A program made the position numbers and the translations under genes. From Marsupella aquatica (lineage: Eukaryota > Marchantiophyta): a DNA stretch of 64,000 nt. The notes under the pieces were generated by a model that saw nothing but the letters and a program-made list of their open reading frames with translations, had not been told where the DNA came from and made no database searches. How positions within the stretch are numbered: the stretch's first letter is position 1; the number at the start of each line of letters is the position of its first letter. Where the stretch lies: the NCBI GenBank assembly GCA_973895155.1, contig OZ316893.1, forward strand, positions 20,646,001-20,710,000, in the 5' to 3' direction. This document shows positions 35,615 to 47,200 of this stretch, piece after piece.

Positions 35615-37919
35615 TCAGTTCAGAGCTGCTCTCGAGACAATTCCAGGGAAAGATGGGCGGATAGAGATCAATGGATCTCCGTAGCCAACAGACTCTGCAA
35701 ATATTCACATCAGATGCGTGAGAATAGACATGCACAGGTTGGTGACCCACAATGTGCATGCTAAGCAAGAAAACTCTCAAAGCATTGCAAAGAGTGCCTC
35801 ACCTCCATCTTCCCACAACACTTGGACGACTTCTCCAGAAACTTGAGCCTACACAATGCAAATCAGGCGGCAGATAACGCGAGTAAGAATTTCTTTCACA
35901 GTTCAATATGTTGTTTGCCATGTCATGACCTATTTCATGGCTTGATTTCTTCTAAGGCCTCTCAGTCACTGATCTCTTTCATTTCATACTAATGTCCCAT
36001 ACTAAGTCTACGAAGAAAGTAATGCCATCCAGGGCTGGCGGAACAAAATAGCCAATCATCAAACGCTTTGGTCATTCCTAAAGTACGATGCTCTACAGTT
36101 ATACCTCTACTGGTTGTTGTGTCCCAAGCTGTTCCAAGTAGCCAACAACCTGACCTTCCTTGATTACGGCACCCTGCACGTCAGGCAATTGATTATTTTC
36201 ATATGCGATAGCCTTTCAGAATCTACTAGGAATACAGAGGATGATTGTGCATTGACCTACTAACTTCCTGAAGACCAATCAGACGACGCTAAGCGAAGGA
36301 CGCCGGATAAGTATCTACCTCGTCCACAAGGGGCTTGCCAATCTTTCCTTTCACATTGCGTCCTCGTCTAAAAACTCCAACCTGTGAAGCCATGTCAAAC
36401 GGTCCAAAGGTGAAGGACTAAACAGGTACTGTATGATAAGAGCATACATACAAATTGGTAAAAAAAAATGAATGCTAACAGGAGGCTTACTAGACAATAG
36501 CTTTCCCATGGAATACAATCAAGTGAAGAAAGAACGAGATAAGCATTCACAACTTTACCTTGGGAGATGTCACAAAGCTAAGGCCCTGATCAGCAGCCGC
36601 TTCCAGAAGACCAAAGAGGGATGCCGTCTTTGAGACAGTTGCTGGAAGCAGTGAGCTCGCATGGTTGTTAGACTTCGCAGGTGGTGCAGGACTAGGCACA
36701 GGTGCTGGAGGGGTGATCACTACGGACGCACCAGGAGCAAGAGGCGCAGGTGCTGCCTTTGCTTTTCCAACGTCTCTCTTCATATGGAGTGAGAAAGCTC
36801 CTACCTGTCCACTTTTAAATCAGTTCGATGAGCACACAAATACCTCGGAGTTCTTCCAGAAAGAGAAACGCAACTTAAAAACATTCTCTTGGAAGCCATC
36901 CAACTCTGCCAAGCAAATAGTTGAGTCCATAGTTTCTAGGCAGAACAGTAAAATACCATTCGATCACAAGGCAAGCAAAACTGTTGCAGGACAGAAATCA
37001 AGGCAAACGAAAAAATATCTCACCTTCAATTTCAGCTCAGCAATTTTGGTGTCATCACAAATCTCCTCAAGCAGCGACTGAACCTGCTCTAGCCATTGGA
37101 AGAGGATAAGTATCAGCAGAAATTATATACTGTCTCAAGGAGTCTTCGAATCTACTGTTTTTGGCAGGGTACTGCCAATAATTCGCAAATGCTCATTGGG
37201 ATGCCATTATCGAAATTGTATCCATACAGAGAAACAAGGTGATCACGATCAAGATAATAGTGACGCAGGGTTCCATCAGTGGTTACTGTACGGAATACAG
37301 AGCCAAATTTTCGGGAAAACTGGGCACCTGAAGTGTAGATGGAGTGAGAAAACTGGTTTCTTCCTCTGTCACTCCTGAATCTTCCTTGTCAAGGACAATT
37401 GCTGCATCAGAAATTCATGCCAGCTTTGGGTTATTTAAAATATTTCGACAGAAAACTGATTACTGAAAGGTTCCCCTGATATTGACCCTGCCCCGCCCTC
37501 AATTCTTTCACCAGGACTCCAGATAGTACTTACAAATATACTGCAAGCTAACTGTCACGCACCTAAATCCAAGTATATTAAGAGCACATACATCTAAAGC
37601 CAGGAACGGAAGGCTGCTCCTGAGGGATCAATCAGTCGTACAACTTGGCTTTTCATGATTTGGCTGCTATCATCTTCTTTTCGGACCCCACACTCTTCCA
37701 ATAGTCTAGCTATTTGTAAATTCAACACTTACCATCTGATGCAAGGCTCTTGCAATTGACATGGAACGATCGCTGTGGCCGTTGGGGTGCTCTTCTTAAA
37801 CGCGTAGAAAATGCCCTCAGATGTGCTGCAGAAGGACTAGCAATTCCCAACCTTGCTGAGGAATTTTGTGCAATCTCTTGCTTTACATTGCAGGCCTTGA
37901 TCTGTGTTACTCCAGCCAC
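35615..37919 (-). CDS. BADC: BADC-type biotin/lipoyl attachment domain-containing protein, plastid
   Basis: This is a non-biotinylated homolog of the BCCP subunit of plastid acetyl-CoA carboxylase; family members compete with BCCP and restrain fatty-acid synthesis. Eight exons join in frame: 37919-37733, 37401-37328, 37083-37024, 36804-36559, 36381-36319, 36173-36105, 35848-35803 and 35694-35615 (274 aa). The Ser/Arg-rich N-terminus is a plausible transit peptide. A Pro/Ala-rich linker (exon 4) precedes the biotinyl-like fold: VGVFRRGRNVKGK, then VIKEGQVVGYLEQLG, SGEVVQVLWEDG and VGYGDPLI, ending in RPSFPG. The EAMKLM-type motif carrying the biotinylated lysine is absent; the sequence goes from GKPLVDE straight to GAVIKEG. 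That absence defines BADC. All splice phases match and no damage is visible. Confidence 0.88.
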
Positions 37920-37989
37920 TGCACATCAACAATTAGTCCCTTCGATTGGTAAGCGCACCGCATTGTCAAATCCTCAGTCGTTTATATAA

Positions 37990-39230
37990 ATAAGGGAGGA
38001 CAGGTTTGTGGAACGTTGCGAGATGGGATTGCGAAATTGTGGGGACCGGACTATGATATGGACGAGAAAAACGAGACGGCCAACAAGCATTCAATAAGAA
38101 GCACACTAGGGAACCGGCAGGCGGTGACCACAGCTACTGGCTGACCGGCCAGAGGTAAATGAAGAACCTCTAAGGCTAAATGTCAGAACAACGAACAACT
38201 CCGCCACAAAGTGCCCAGCTCCCCAGAAGAGCAGCAATTGACTGAGCACTCCCTTGAAAGGAAGAGAAACGAAGGGAAGGACTCAGTGGCGCCGTCACCC
38301 CCAACCCAAGTTCGCTCCCCCACCCATCCCAACCCGCCCACATGCACCTGTGGAACAAATGAAGCTACCCAGCACCTGGAATGGAAGTGTCCCCGGAGTC
38401 TACAGTAGCTCCAAGGAAAGGTTTGGAACAAAATGCATCAAATCAGAAACAAAATGGATGATGTTCAGGGTGTACCAGGGAGGACTGAAGCCAATGCCGA
38501 TACGGAAGCCATCTCCACCTTTCTGCCTGCCTTTTCTGCCTGCTCCGCGGCTGCGTTCCTCCACAGATGATCCGATCACAGGGGCAGCAGAGAGAGGGGG
38601 AGAGAACTCAATCAATCAACCACCGTCTTCCACACTCGCCGGCGAGACTATACAACCCCTCGCGCTCCCTCTACCTCAACCAAACCACCGATTTCAGCAA
38701 CCCTTCGCCACTCTGCTCAACTCTGAATAGCTCGGAGAATCTCTTCGTAGTTAATTTCGAAGCTGTTGATGGATCCTCCACGAAAGGAGCAGCATTGGGG
38801 TCTCCGTAATAACAGTAGGGGCAAACTGCCATCCGCCAATTGGCCTTCCTCCTCTCTAATATAATAACAAATTGGAGTCGCCTCCTTCTTGGAACACTGC
38901 TGAACAGTAAAAGCGAGCTTTGTCAAGGTCCAAACTACACGGAGGGAATCAATCTCCTCTCGGTATCAGGTGGAGCAGAGGATTTGGAATTTGTCTTGGA
39001 ACTCTGTGGCATAATCAAAACCTCCTCCTCCTCTTCGTATCATGTGGAGTAGAGACTTTGGGATTTGTCTCGCAACAATGCATCATACTTCAGTCTTTAG
39101 CATCTTTTCAGGTCACCTACACCATAATCATGTTAGAGCTTGTAAGTACTTCGCCCTCCTTGGCTTTCACCTCCTTCATAGGGTTGAGGCCATTGGTTTT
39201 AGGGTCTCCCGGCAGGTTCGGCTTTGGGAC
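37990..39230. other. upstream region of the BADC-type gene, no second gene seen
   Basis: The promoter and leader of the minus-strand gene should lie here. Several overlapping frames on both strands at 38183-38809 are Pro/Ser-rich and not conserved-looking. Copies of the phrase GTGGAGYAGAG...TTTG(G)AATTTGTCT near 38968 and 39042 form a degenerate ~80-bp tandem pair. Confidence 0.4.
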
Positions 39231-39470
39231 CCTCCTTTGGGGTTTACTCCAAAGCTCTACCAGGTTTTTCAATTCTCCGTTCAGTAGGGTGTACGGCTCC
39301 TTTGTAGGTTACTTTTTTGTCTTTGTTCCTTGGTCGGCTTTTGGTTGGGGACCCTTGGCTTGTTTTTCTTGGGGCCCTTTCCCTCTTTTCCTCCCCTTCC
39401 GTGGGTTGCTTTTCTTTTGGGATCTTGTTTCCCGGTTGGCTTAATTTTTTAATTTTTTGCCCTTGGGCAC
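39230..39470 (+). repeat. LINE-like 3' tail fragment
   Basis: T- and G-rich text with phrases such as TTTTGGGATCTTGTTTCCC is similar to 60525-60640 and to the minus strand of 14531-14800. It ends just before the solo LTR. It is probably the tail of an old retroelement; no coding domain is seen. Confidence 0.3.
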
Positions 39471-39475
39471 TGTGA

Positions 39476-39818
39476 TGTTGAGCATAGATGACACTCGTAA
39501 CGGTAAGCACATGACACATCCAACGCGCAAGTAGTCGACACAAGAGATATGTGGTTCACCTCCTCGAGGCTACGTCCACGGGAACACACAAGAGAGCTTT
39601 ACTGAACTTTAAGCCCGCCGGCCATACCAAGTCTCCACAGTGTAAGCTCTCCTCATCTCTCAAGTGGCTCCATAACAATGAGCCTAAGTTCCACTTATCC
39701 AAGCAAACACCGCTTGGCATATAGTGTGCATCCTAGTTAACCTAACCATGTCTCCAACTATGGTTAGCCTAACTACGATTACATGTCGTAACCCTAGACC
39801 ATGAGTAAATACCTAACA
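39476..39818 (+). mobile_element. solo LTR with perfect 5-bp TSD
   Basis: The element starts TGTTGAGCATAG and ends CCTAACA. It is flanked by TGTGA at 39471-39475 and again at 39819-39823, an exact 5-bp target duplication. Homologous copies are at 13589-14016 (same strand) and 57557-57905 (opposite strand). No primer-binding site or internal region follows, so this is a solo LTR left by recombination. It lies directly beside the left end of the putative methyltransferase element. Confidence 0.9.
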
Positions 39819-39860
39819 TGTGATATATACTTTGACACGTATATTCTAATTGACATTACA

Positions 39861-39990
39861 ACGTTTTTAAGTACTTTGCCACTGGTTGTACCCTTTGGAC
39901 TCAAGATTGGATGTTTTCTAAGTATTTTGCCACTGGTTGTACCCTTTGGACTCAAGATTGGACGTTTTCTAAGTACTTTGCCACTCTTAA
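39861..39990 (+). repeat. 50-bp tandem repeat, 2.5 copies
   Basis: Units begin at 39861, 39911 and 39961 and carry AAGTACTTTGCCACTGG and CCCTTTGGACTCAAG. The last unit is cut after TTTGCCACT and runs into the inverted subterminal motif at 39989. Subterminal tandem repeats near transposon ends are often transposase-binding sites; that role is inferred here. Confidence 0.75.
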
Positions 39991-40012
39991 CAAGAAGCCT
40001 TAAATGATGAGT
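39989..40012 (+). repeat. left inverted subterminal motif
   Basis: This carries AACAAGAAGCCTTAA followed by ATGATGAGT. Its inverted partner is at 47580-47604, differing only at two positions between the shared blocks. Confidence 0.6.
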
Positions 40013-40291
40013 AACAAGCCCATACTTTAGGAACTCTAGCCAAAAAATCAGAAAAACAATGAAAAGTCAGAAAAAGTGCCAAAATTAGCACCTATTTTAG
40101 AACAAAAATATGGAGCGAACAAAATGTGACATAAACTAGCTATGTTTTGACAGCCTAAAAATGACCAAATTCATCTGAAAATACATTCCACCAATAAATG
40201 ACCTCAAATACAACACTATTATCTACAATGGTCTCACAATTACACGAGCTGTCTCTTGAACCAATAACTAAATCACCTCCAAAAGCCATTG

Positions 40292-40931
40292 TCATTTCCT
40301 CTTCTTTTCGTAGTTTAAGACTTCTGGTAAGTACTTGGCTTTCCAAGGATCTGACCCGGTTTTTGCAGCATGCCATAAAACATAAATCATTTTTGGAAAG
40401 TTGAACTCGTCGCGCTGGTCAATTCTTTCCACCTTGGCCACCCAAAATGTTTCCGATTCTTTCTCCAGCAACAGAAATATAAGTGTTGACTTCAAGATCC
40501 GAAAAGTCTCCTTCCATATTCTCCTTCTCTGCATCTATCTTTCCTTGATTCCGATAAGGACCCACGTATATATCTCTGGTAGGTCCGTATACTCTCTCTT
40601 CAATTTCCTCTTCATTGACAAGGACTCTGGGAACTTCAGCAGCAACAGCAATCTCCCCTTGGGAACGTGGCCATTGAAAAGGGAAAATCAATGGTCTTTG
40701 ATCAAGGAGCAAGGATTTATTCAATTCCCGCTACTCTTCAAAAAACATTCTCCACCAGTTCACTTCCTCTTCTGAGAATAAAGTTTCAACCGCAAGTATT
40801 CCCTTTTGAATCTCATTTAACAAATCATCCATCTCCTTCAAAGTCATTCTTGAAGAACTAGACATATTTGGTTGAGTCCTTGTAACGTTCTTATCCCCCT
40901 TTTTGAAAAGGGGTAATCCGGGAGCACAACC
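40292..40931 (-). pseudogene. broken C-terminal continuation of the DUF7869 gene
   Basis: Downstream of the stop at 40934 the minus strand still reads as protein in pieces. These are a frame at 40931-40731 ending WWRMFFEE before a TAG, in-frame continuation to about 40480, then a shifted frame with FWVAKVERIDQRDEF and YVLWHAAK down to about 40365. DUF7869 proteins I know end with a similar FWVGKV...W-type segment. Either more introns exist (a GGTGAT donor sits at the stop) or the 3' end has decayed by a stop and a frameshift. Confidence 0.45.
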
Positions 40932-40933
40932 CA

Positions 40934-42975
40934 TCACCTTTCCTGGCTCCTCTTCCCGGCCTCAAATTTCATGCCTCTGTCAGGTTTCCAAGTTGAGTCC
41001 GTGGAAAACTTCTTCCCCCATTGGGTTGGAACTTGATCTTCCAACTTGTCAAGTGCAAATTTGTATTGGTGGTGGAAGGTAACATTTCGAATCCTTTCAA
41101 TGACTAAAGGTGGATCTGAGAAGGCATATTGACGGAAATCATATGTTTCCTTTAAAAGAGTGATATTTGGTTGGGGTTGATATGATTCGCAAATAATATC
41201 ACATAGGCTTTCGTATGTGAAAGCCTTAGACCTTGCTAGTCGTTTACAAAATCGACTGAACATTTGATCTATTTGGTCGTGTGTGTGTCCAACCAACAAG
41301 AATCCTAGTTTGATTTTCCGAAAAACCTTTCTTCGAATTAACATATGAAGATAGGCAAAGAGTAAATTATTTTTATTTTCTCTACTGGTATTATCAAGTT
41401 GAAGATAGAGAACAGGTGGCAAGCCACCAGGCTTTTCTTCCCATTCGTGAAACACACTTTGCAAGATTGTGACTATCAAGTTTCCATCATTATGCAATAC
41501 AGGATAATTAAGAAATACTCTTGAAAATAGTGCACCATTGAAAACCAGGCATCCGACAACGTGCATTTGGATCAAACATGTTTCGTCCACCGATTTTGGG
41601 GGACGCAGCCAATGAGGCAACCTTGTCTTCTTTTGATCCATCCCATCAATGACAACTCCCAAATATTTATCAGGATTTGAAAAACATTTCTTACGATGCT
41701 TCGAGAGTTTCTCACGTTCTTTGGATTGTTGGTCTCTATATTTTTGTAACATAATCTCCCCTCGCCCTGGAAAAACAACTTGTTAGTTTCTTACTAGAAA
41801 TCATGTGCTAAGCCATATTCTTGAAACAAAAAACTTGTCAAACTTGTAAGTAACTTACTCTTTTTGGTCTCCGAGACAACTTTGTCCCAAATTGATTTGA
41901 ACTCCTCGCAATCCGCGCAAGCACTGAATCGATTGACTGGAGGAATCTTCACATGACCAAATTCTTGAACCCAAACTTTCAAGAATTGTCGATAGGATAT
42001 TTTTGATGATTCATCAATCTTGGCATAGTTGGAATCGTAGATCTTCCATACCTCCAACTTTGAATAATTATCCGGTAAATGTGAAACTTCTTTATTTGGC
42101 AATGTTTCCACGTGTGTCTCAAAAAATGACCTAAGCCAACTGACCAAGACTAATCTTTTAACAGATGGAGGGCGTCCAACTGGTTTAGAATATCCTAAGT
42201 CTTGGTTGTCTAATTTCACAATTCTATTTAATCTCTGATTGCCAACGCAAAATATAAGCTTGAAAGCTTTCCGACAAATACTCTTTAATTTGACCAAACG
42301 TGTAAGATATAGTCTGCCTCCCTCCTTCATTTTCGTCTCGCTTTATAAGCCACTACAAAGATAAAGATAGATCTTGAGATTTCTGCCTCAAAAATTTAGA
42401 ACGCGCCTCACGAATTTCTTTTGGAGATAGACTTAGGAGACAATGACTCTGACAACAGTACTTACTATTTGTTTTCTTGATATCCTCCCTTTCAACTTTG
42501 TTTCACACAAAGTGGCATTGCTCATATGTTTGTAACGACTAGATGCCACTAGAACATCATCATCCTCCTCACTCTCCAAAGACTCGCTATCATTCGATGA
42601 TGAAATGGTCACCAACATTTTCTTCTGAACATCCCGAGATTCCAGACCTGCAGCCTTCGGAGATGGAGGCTCTTCCTTCACTCTATGCAGCCTTGGAATA
42701 CCTGAGCGTATTTCAGAAATCCCTCCATTACCGTGTAAGGACCCTTTCAATATTTTCCTAGGGGCCCTCTCCACCAGGTTGGTTTCCCTATTTGAGTTTC
42801 CGTGACTTGATCCGCTCCCTGCCCCAACACCATGACTCCCAGGTAAAAATGAGGAACGCACATTAGAATTCCTTTCTGGAATACTTTTCAATAACACTGG
42901 TCGTCTAGTTTCTTCCCTCATTCCCCTGTGAAATGTTTCCGACGTTGGCTTACCAAAGGTTTTACTTTTTGGCAT
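40934..42975 (-). CDS. DUF7869-type protein, predicted RNase-H/DDE-fold transposase
   Basis: Three exons join in phase: 42975-42466, 42336-41859 and 41766-40934 (606 aa). The first is a Ser-rich, acidic, probably disordered region (residues 1-170). Exon 2 has CRKAFKLIFCVGNQRLNRIV, a DNA-binding-like region, and a cysteine pair in RFSACADCEEF. Exon 3 holds the core: VVIDGMDQKKT, YLQLDNTSRENKN and VGHTHDQIDQMFSRF, which supply Asp, Asp and a His/Asp-rich third site, as expected for an RNase-H-like nuclease. Pfam's DUF7869 family, widespread in plants and animals, has this pattern. Transposase activity is inferred. The gene is transcribed divergently from the methyltransferase at 44221. The start at 42975 is one choice; an in-frame TAG at 42991 separates it from a further open stretch upstream. 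Confidence 0.65.
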
Positions 42976-42990
42976 TTGCTTCAGCCGCTA

Positions 42991-43302
42991 AACACTTTGG
43001 AGACTGCAAAAATCTCCGTCATTTGGCCCACTTAGTGCCTTCTTCGTCTTTCCAAATCCAGTCTTCATGAATTCATGAGACCGTTTCCTAGACATCCCAA
43101 TAGACATTGAACCTTCCACATTACTACCCAAATTGTCCTTTGTTGGTGACAAAGGAGACACAACTTGATGTCCAGGGGGACCGATACTCTTGCTGATACT
43201 CTCCAAGGAGTCAGAGGAGCTCCCTGACCTCTCCTTACCACCGACCAATGATTTCTTCCCACTAATTGCAAGTCGTAAAGGAGTACGTTTTAACTTGCTC
43301 AT
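42991..43302 (-). CDS. upstream open frame, possible N-terminus of the DUF7869 gene
   Basis: MSKLKRTPLRL starts a 104-codon, Ser/Gly/Lys-rich frame that ends in TAG at 42991. The next codons are in the same frame as the start at 42975. Composition matches the disordered N-terminus that follows. Either the TAG is a recent nonsense change, a small intron removes it, or this is an independent leader ORF. Confidence 0.4.
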
Positions 43303-44220
43303 AGGGGTGGGGGTGGCATATCTAAAATAGTAGTTATTCTAGGGATATCTGGGCCAACCACTGTGCAGGGGCCATCCGACAATGAAACATCATCAGAAAC
43401 TCCATCTGAATAATCATCTGATTCGTAACATGCCGCCATTGGAAAAACTAGTGCAAATTGACAAGAAACTCAAAAAATCAATAAAATCTAACAAATCTCC
43501 TCAAAATAATGACCAAGAGTCATGAATAAACGAGCCTATTTATAGTTTTTCACGGATTGTTGAGACTTCTTAACTTAAAAAATATCAGATATTCATGAAA
43601 TTTATGAACTTTTTCTCGTTAATACCCCCAAATATTCATGAATAATTGGCCCAAAAACATTGATTTATCATGATTTTGTGTTAATTTTACTAAGTCACGC
43701 CTGATCCGTGATTAGTATGTATAACCAAGTAACAGGGGGCAGCCCATTCATTTTCACTCGATGTCATTTGGATTTCCTTTGTAAAAGAGTGAAAAAAAAT
43801 CTCGCTGTCCAATTTTGTGCCGTTTTCAGCACTCATCGGCGACGTGTCGCGAGTTGTAGTGGTCGCGCTTCATTTCGACCCTATTTTAGGTAGTAATTTA
43901 GACCTTGGGTGATTTCTTCACATCACCCTCCCTCCGAACCCCATTTTCAATACCCTTCTGTATCTCCGAGGTGTACATGCAAAGAGGGAAGAGACTCCCT
44001 TCATGAATTCATGAAGGTCGGTGCGAGAGGGAGACTCCCTTCATGAATTCATGATAGGAGTCCTGAGGTGGACGAGAGCGTTGTTAGATCCGTAAGGACA
44101 CGGCTTTAGTAGCCATTTGTTGGCACATTCTTTGGTTCTGTGGCACTTTGCCTCGTAGGTTGGGGTTGAAGTGGACTGATTTTGTGGTATGTTTTCAGGT
44201 TTTAAAGATCAGGCGGAAAC
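43303..44220. promoter_or_regulatory. divergent intergenic region with TCATGA palindrome cluster
   Basis: This is the only sizeable non-coding space between the two divergent genes. It is AT-rich on the left. TCATGA occurs at 43520, 43593, 43636, 43668, 44001, 44009, 44041 and 44049, with two more at 43065 and 43073 just inside the minus-strand gene. The pairs at 44001/44009 and 44041/44049 sit inside TTCATGAATTCATGA palindromes; the first is a perfect 20-bp palindrome (43998-44017). They could be operator sites or methylation targets of the encoded proteins; that is inference. Confidence 0.5.
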
Positions 44221-47200
44221 ATGACAATGTCGCAGGAAGAGCTGGTGGATGACATCTTTTTGCGCCATCCTTTGATGGACTTCCACAACTCATCCTGGAC
44301 GATTTCCTTAGGGACGGAAACATGGAAGAATCCCTTCCTAATGTTGTGTGTATTTGAGGGGCTTCCATCGGGGGCATTAGGGTGGGTCAATTATGGCCGT
44401 ATTGATGTATTTCGACGGGGCGACGAAGTTGTGAACATGTTGATCACAACAAAGGAAACGTCGACTTTGATTGTCGTGGATGTGGAGAGGTTTTCCGGAA
44501 CGGCTGCCACCTGCTATCTCGATGAGGACATCGATAGCATCATTGAGACTGTCAAGTCTCTTTCGAGTGAGGAACGTTACCACGACATCGCGAGAAAGAT
44601 TTCCGGTTTTGTGTTCGAATTTCACGCTAGCACTTTAAAGAGTGCAATCCGAAAATCGCGAGAGATTCTCTGGAAAAGATCAGCAGAGAAGGGGGTAAGT
44701 CATCCACCCAAATCTGGGGCTTCCGGTGTTCCTTCTGGATCCAGGCCTAGCATTTTACCCGATGACATTTTGACCGTGGTAGCGCCTACAACCTCCCGTG
44801 AAGCAGCAGCATCTGGAGGGGGATCTCAAGTTGGCAGATCATCCCAGGGAACGGCTTTGACTGGTGGGTTGGCACAAGGTACGACTGGAACTTGTACTTC
44901 TTCAAAGAAGCGACCTGCTATGACTCTTGAGCTTGCCAAGCCCAGTGCTCCAAAGTCAAAAAATAAGACTTTGGAGAAAATTCCGACGCATTTGGAGCAA
45001 AAGGCTCAATCAATGTCAATGGATGCACAGGTATTGTACCAGGAGGAGATTCTGGGAAGATGTGGTGTTCAAGAGGAGACCGTGACGGTTGACATTGGTC
45101 AACTTTACCCTCCAGTGAGAGAGAAGGCTATGGGCTTGCCCATTTACCAGGTTCGACACATCCAACCATATTTCTTGACCCAATTGACCTTGCGGATGAA
45201 GACTGTAGGTGCCAGTCCACTTGCAGCTCCGTTTGTCCTCTTGGTGGATCCGAAGGAGTGTGCTAGTAGGCAAGACTTTGATTTTTCAAGGAAATCTGAT
45301 TACCATTATTATTTGATTGGGGGCAACCATTCAGCCTGTGCCAAAGCAGACCTTGCTCTTCAGTTCCCTAACAACAAGGCATTTCAAAGAGTGCAATCTT
45401 GGATATTTGCGGGATTGAGTGTGCAAGAGGCAAGAAACTTGGCGTGGAGTCACAATATTGATTCTAAATTTTGACAACAAATGACGACAATCCAGAGAGT
45501 AAATTATATTCACATGAGATTTGTGGAGAATGGATTGTCGTCCAACCAGGATTTCAAGAAAGAGTGTGCTACTGAAATCAATCTCAAGGATTGGGGTGTG
45601 CGAAAGGATGTTGAGGTTCTTAATGCCAACGATAATTTATTTCAGTTGGCATTCCGACAAGATCCTGTGTGGTCATTTGTGAGGCAGATTTGTGACAAGT
45701 GGGAGATGTGTGAGATCAAAGGTCAAAAAGGAGACAAGGGCAAGAAGAAAGTCTCTAAGTCTGGAGATGCCAAATTGCCTTATGAGGACATGAAATTAAC
45801 AGAGTGGAGACACATGCAGGCCTTGAAAGATCCTGATATGATTTGCCAAGTGTTACAAAGAGTTCTTACTAAAGAACTCTCTTTACAGGAAATGGGTCAC
45901 GAATTTACTCAACACAAATTTCACATGCAGGTGCAGAAGGCCTTCCTCACGTGTTTACACGAGGAGAGTTGGTCAGGTTGTAAAACCAAGTACCCTGAGC
46001 ATTGCACAGAAAATGTGCTTAAGAATTTCGTACCTGTTTTCCAGACATGGGTAAGATTTTGTCACCTTTCTTCGAATGATTGTTTGAATTCATTGAATAT
46101 TTGGAATCCTTGTTTCTAATTGTAAGGTTCCCTTTTGTAGAAAGATACCACCTCCCGGAAAAAGAAGGGAGATGAGGAAGGCAAAGATCTCAAGTCATTC
46201 CCGGAAAAATTCAATGCGCATATTGTGCAAGCGCAAAATTGGCTATCCATGAAGACTTCTAGTCGGCAAACCCAAGAGGGGGAACTTCATCCAAATTCTT
46301 TTGAGCATCCAGAGTTTGGTGATGTGCACTATGATATTTTTACTCATGATGCTCAGCGATTACACGAGGTGGTTCCGGGTCGGGCTTACACATTAGCTTT
46401 AGTGGATATCCCCTACGGGTTTGCCTTGCCTGGATGTCTTCATGAGGACACTACTGGATGGGGAATTGAGGAGATCACAAAAATGGTCCAATCTTTCAAG
46501 GTGGCTACTACTACAAAGTTGTGGCGTATTATCATTCACCACAGCCTTGACCAATATGAGGCCATCAAGACTGTTTTGAAAGCGGAGTGTAATGGAGGGT
46601 TCCAGAATTGTGTGTGGTAAGAAATATTTGTTTTTGAAAAAAACAATTATTAGTTGTTCATGATTTCATGAACCATGTTTCTAAGTTTAAATGACTCCTT
46701 GACTTTTTGTGACTTTTCAGGGTTAAGGATAATGTGAAGAATGCTGGTGGGCCAAGATTGAACAGCAACTTTGAGTGCTTTACAATTGGCTTTCACAGCC
46801 AAGATAGTAAACGGTCATTGGAGCACTTCAATTTTGACACAAATGAATCCAGGAACAATGTGGTTGTATGCGCAGCTGTGACTAAGAAGCTGAAACACAA
46901 CGGGGATAACAAGGCAGTGAATGTCTATCAGAAACCACGTGCATTGTTAGATTGGGAAGTGAGTCATTTTAGTCAGGTTGGAGACTGGGTTTTGGATATT
47001 TGTTTAGGATCAGGGACTGGGACAACCTCCTCCTTGGCCATGGGGAGACATTGCGTTGCCATTGAGATTGACGAGCGACAGAGCAGTGTGTTGAAAGGGA
47101 GGATTCTTAACCTTGCAGATAACATTGAAGAGGAAGACGGACAGGGGGAGACGGATGAGGATAGTGAGGAAGACATTCCTCAGGCCGGAGAGGATAGCGT

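Noticed and set aside
38254-38730. 158-residue Pro-rich frame upstream of the BADC gene
   Set aside because: There is no conserved motif. It lies in the expected promoter/leader region, with competing frames on both strands.
44221-45474. Two separate genes (ParB-only protein and methyltransferase) divided at the TGA
   Set aside because: Kept as one gene because frame and domain similarity continue directly through the stop; the split is noted as an alternative.
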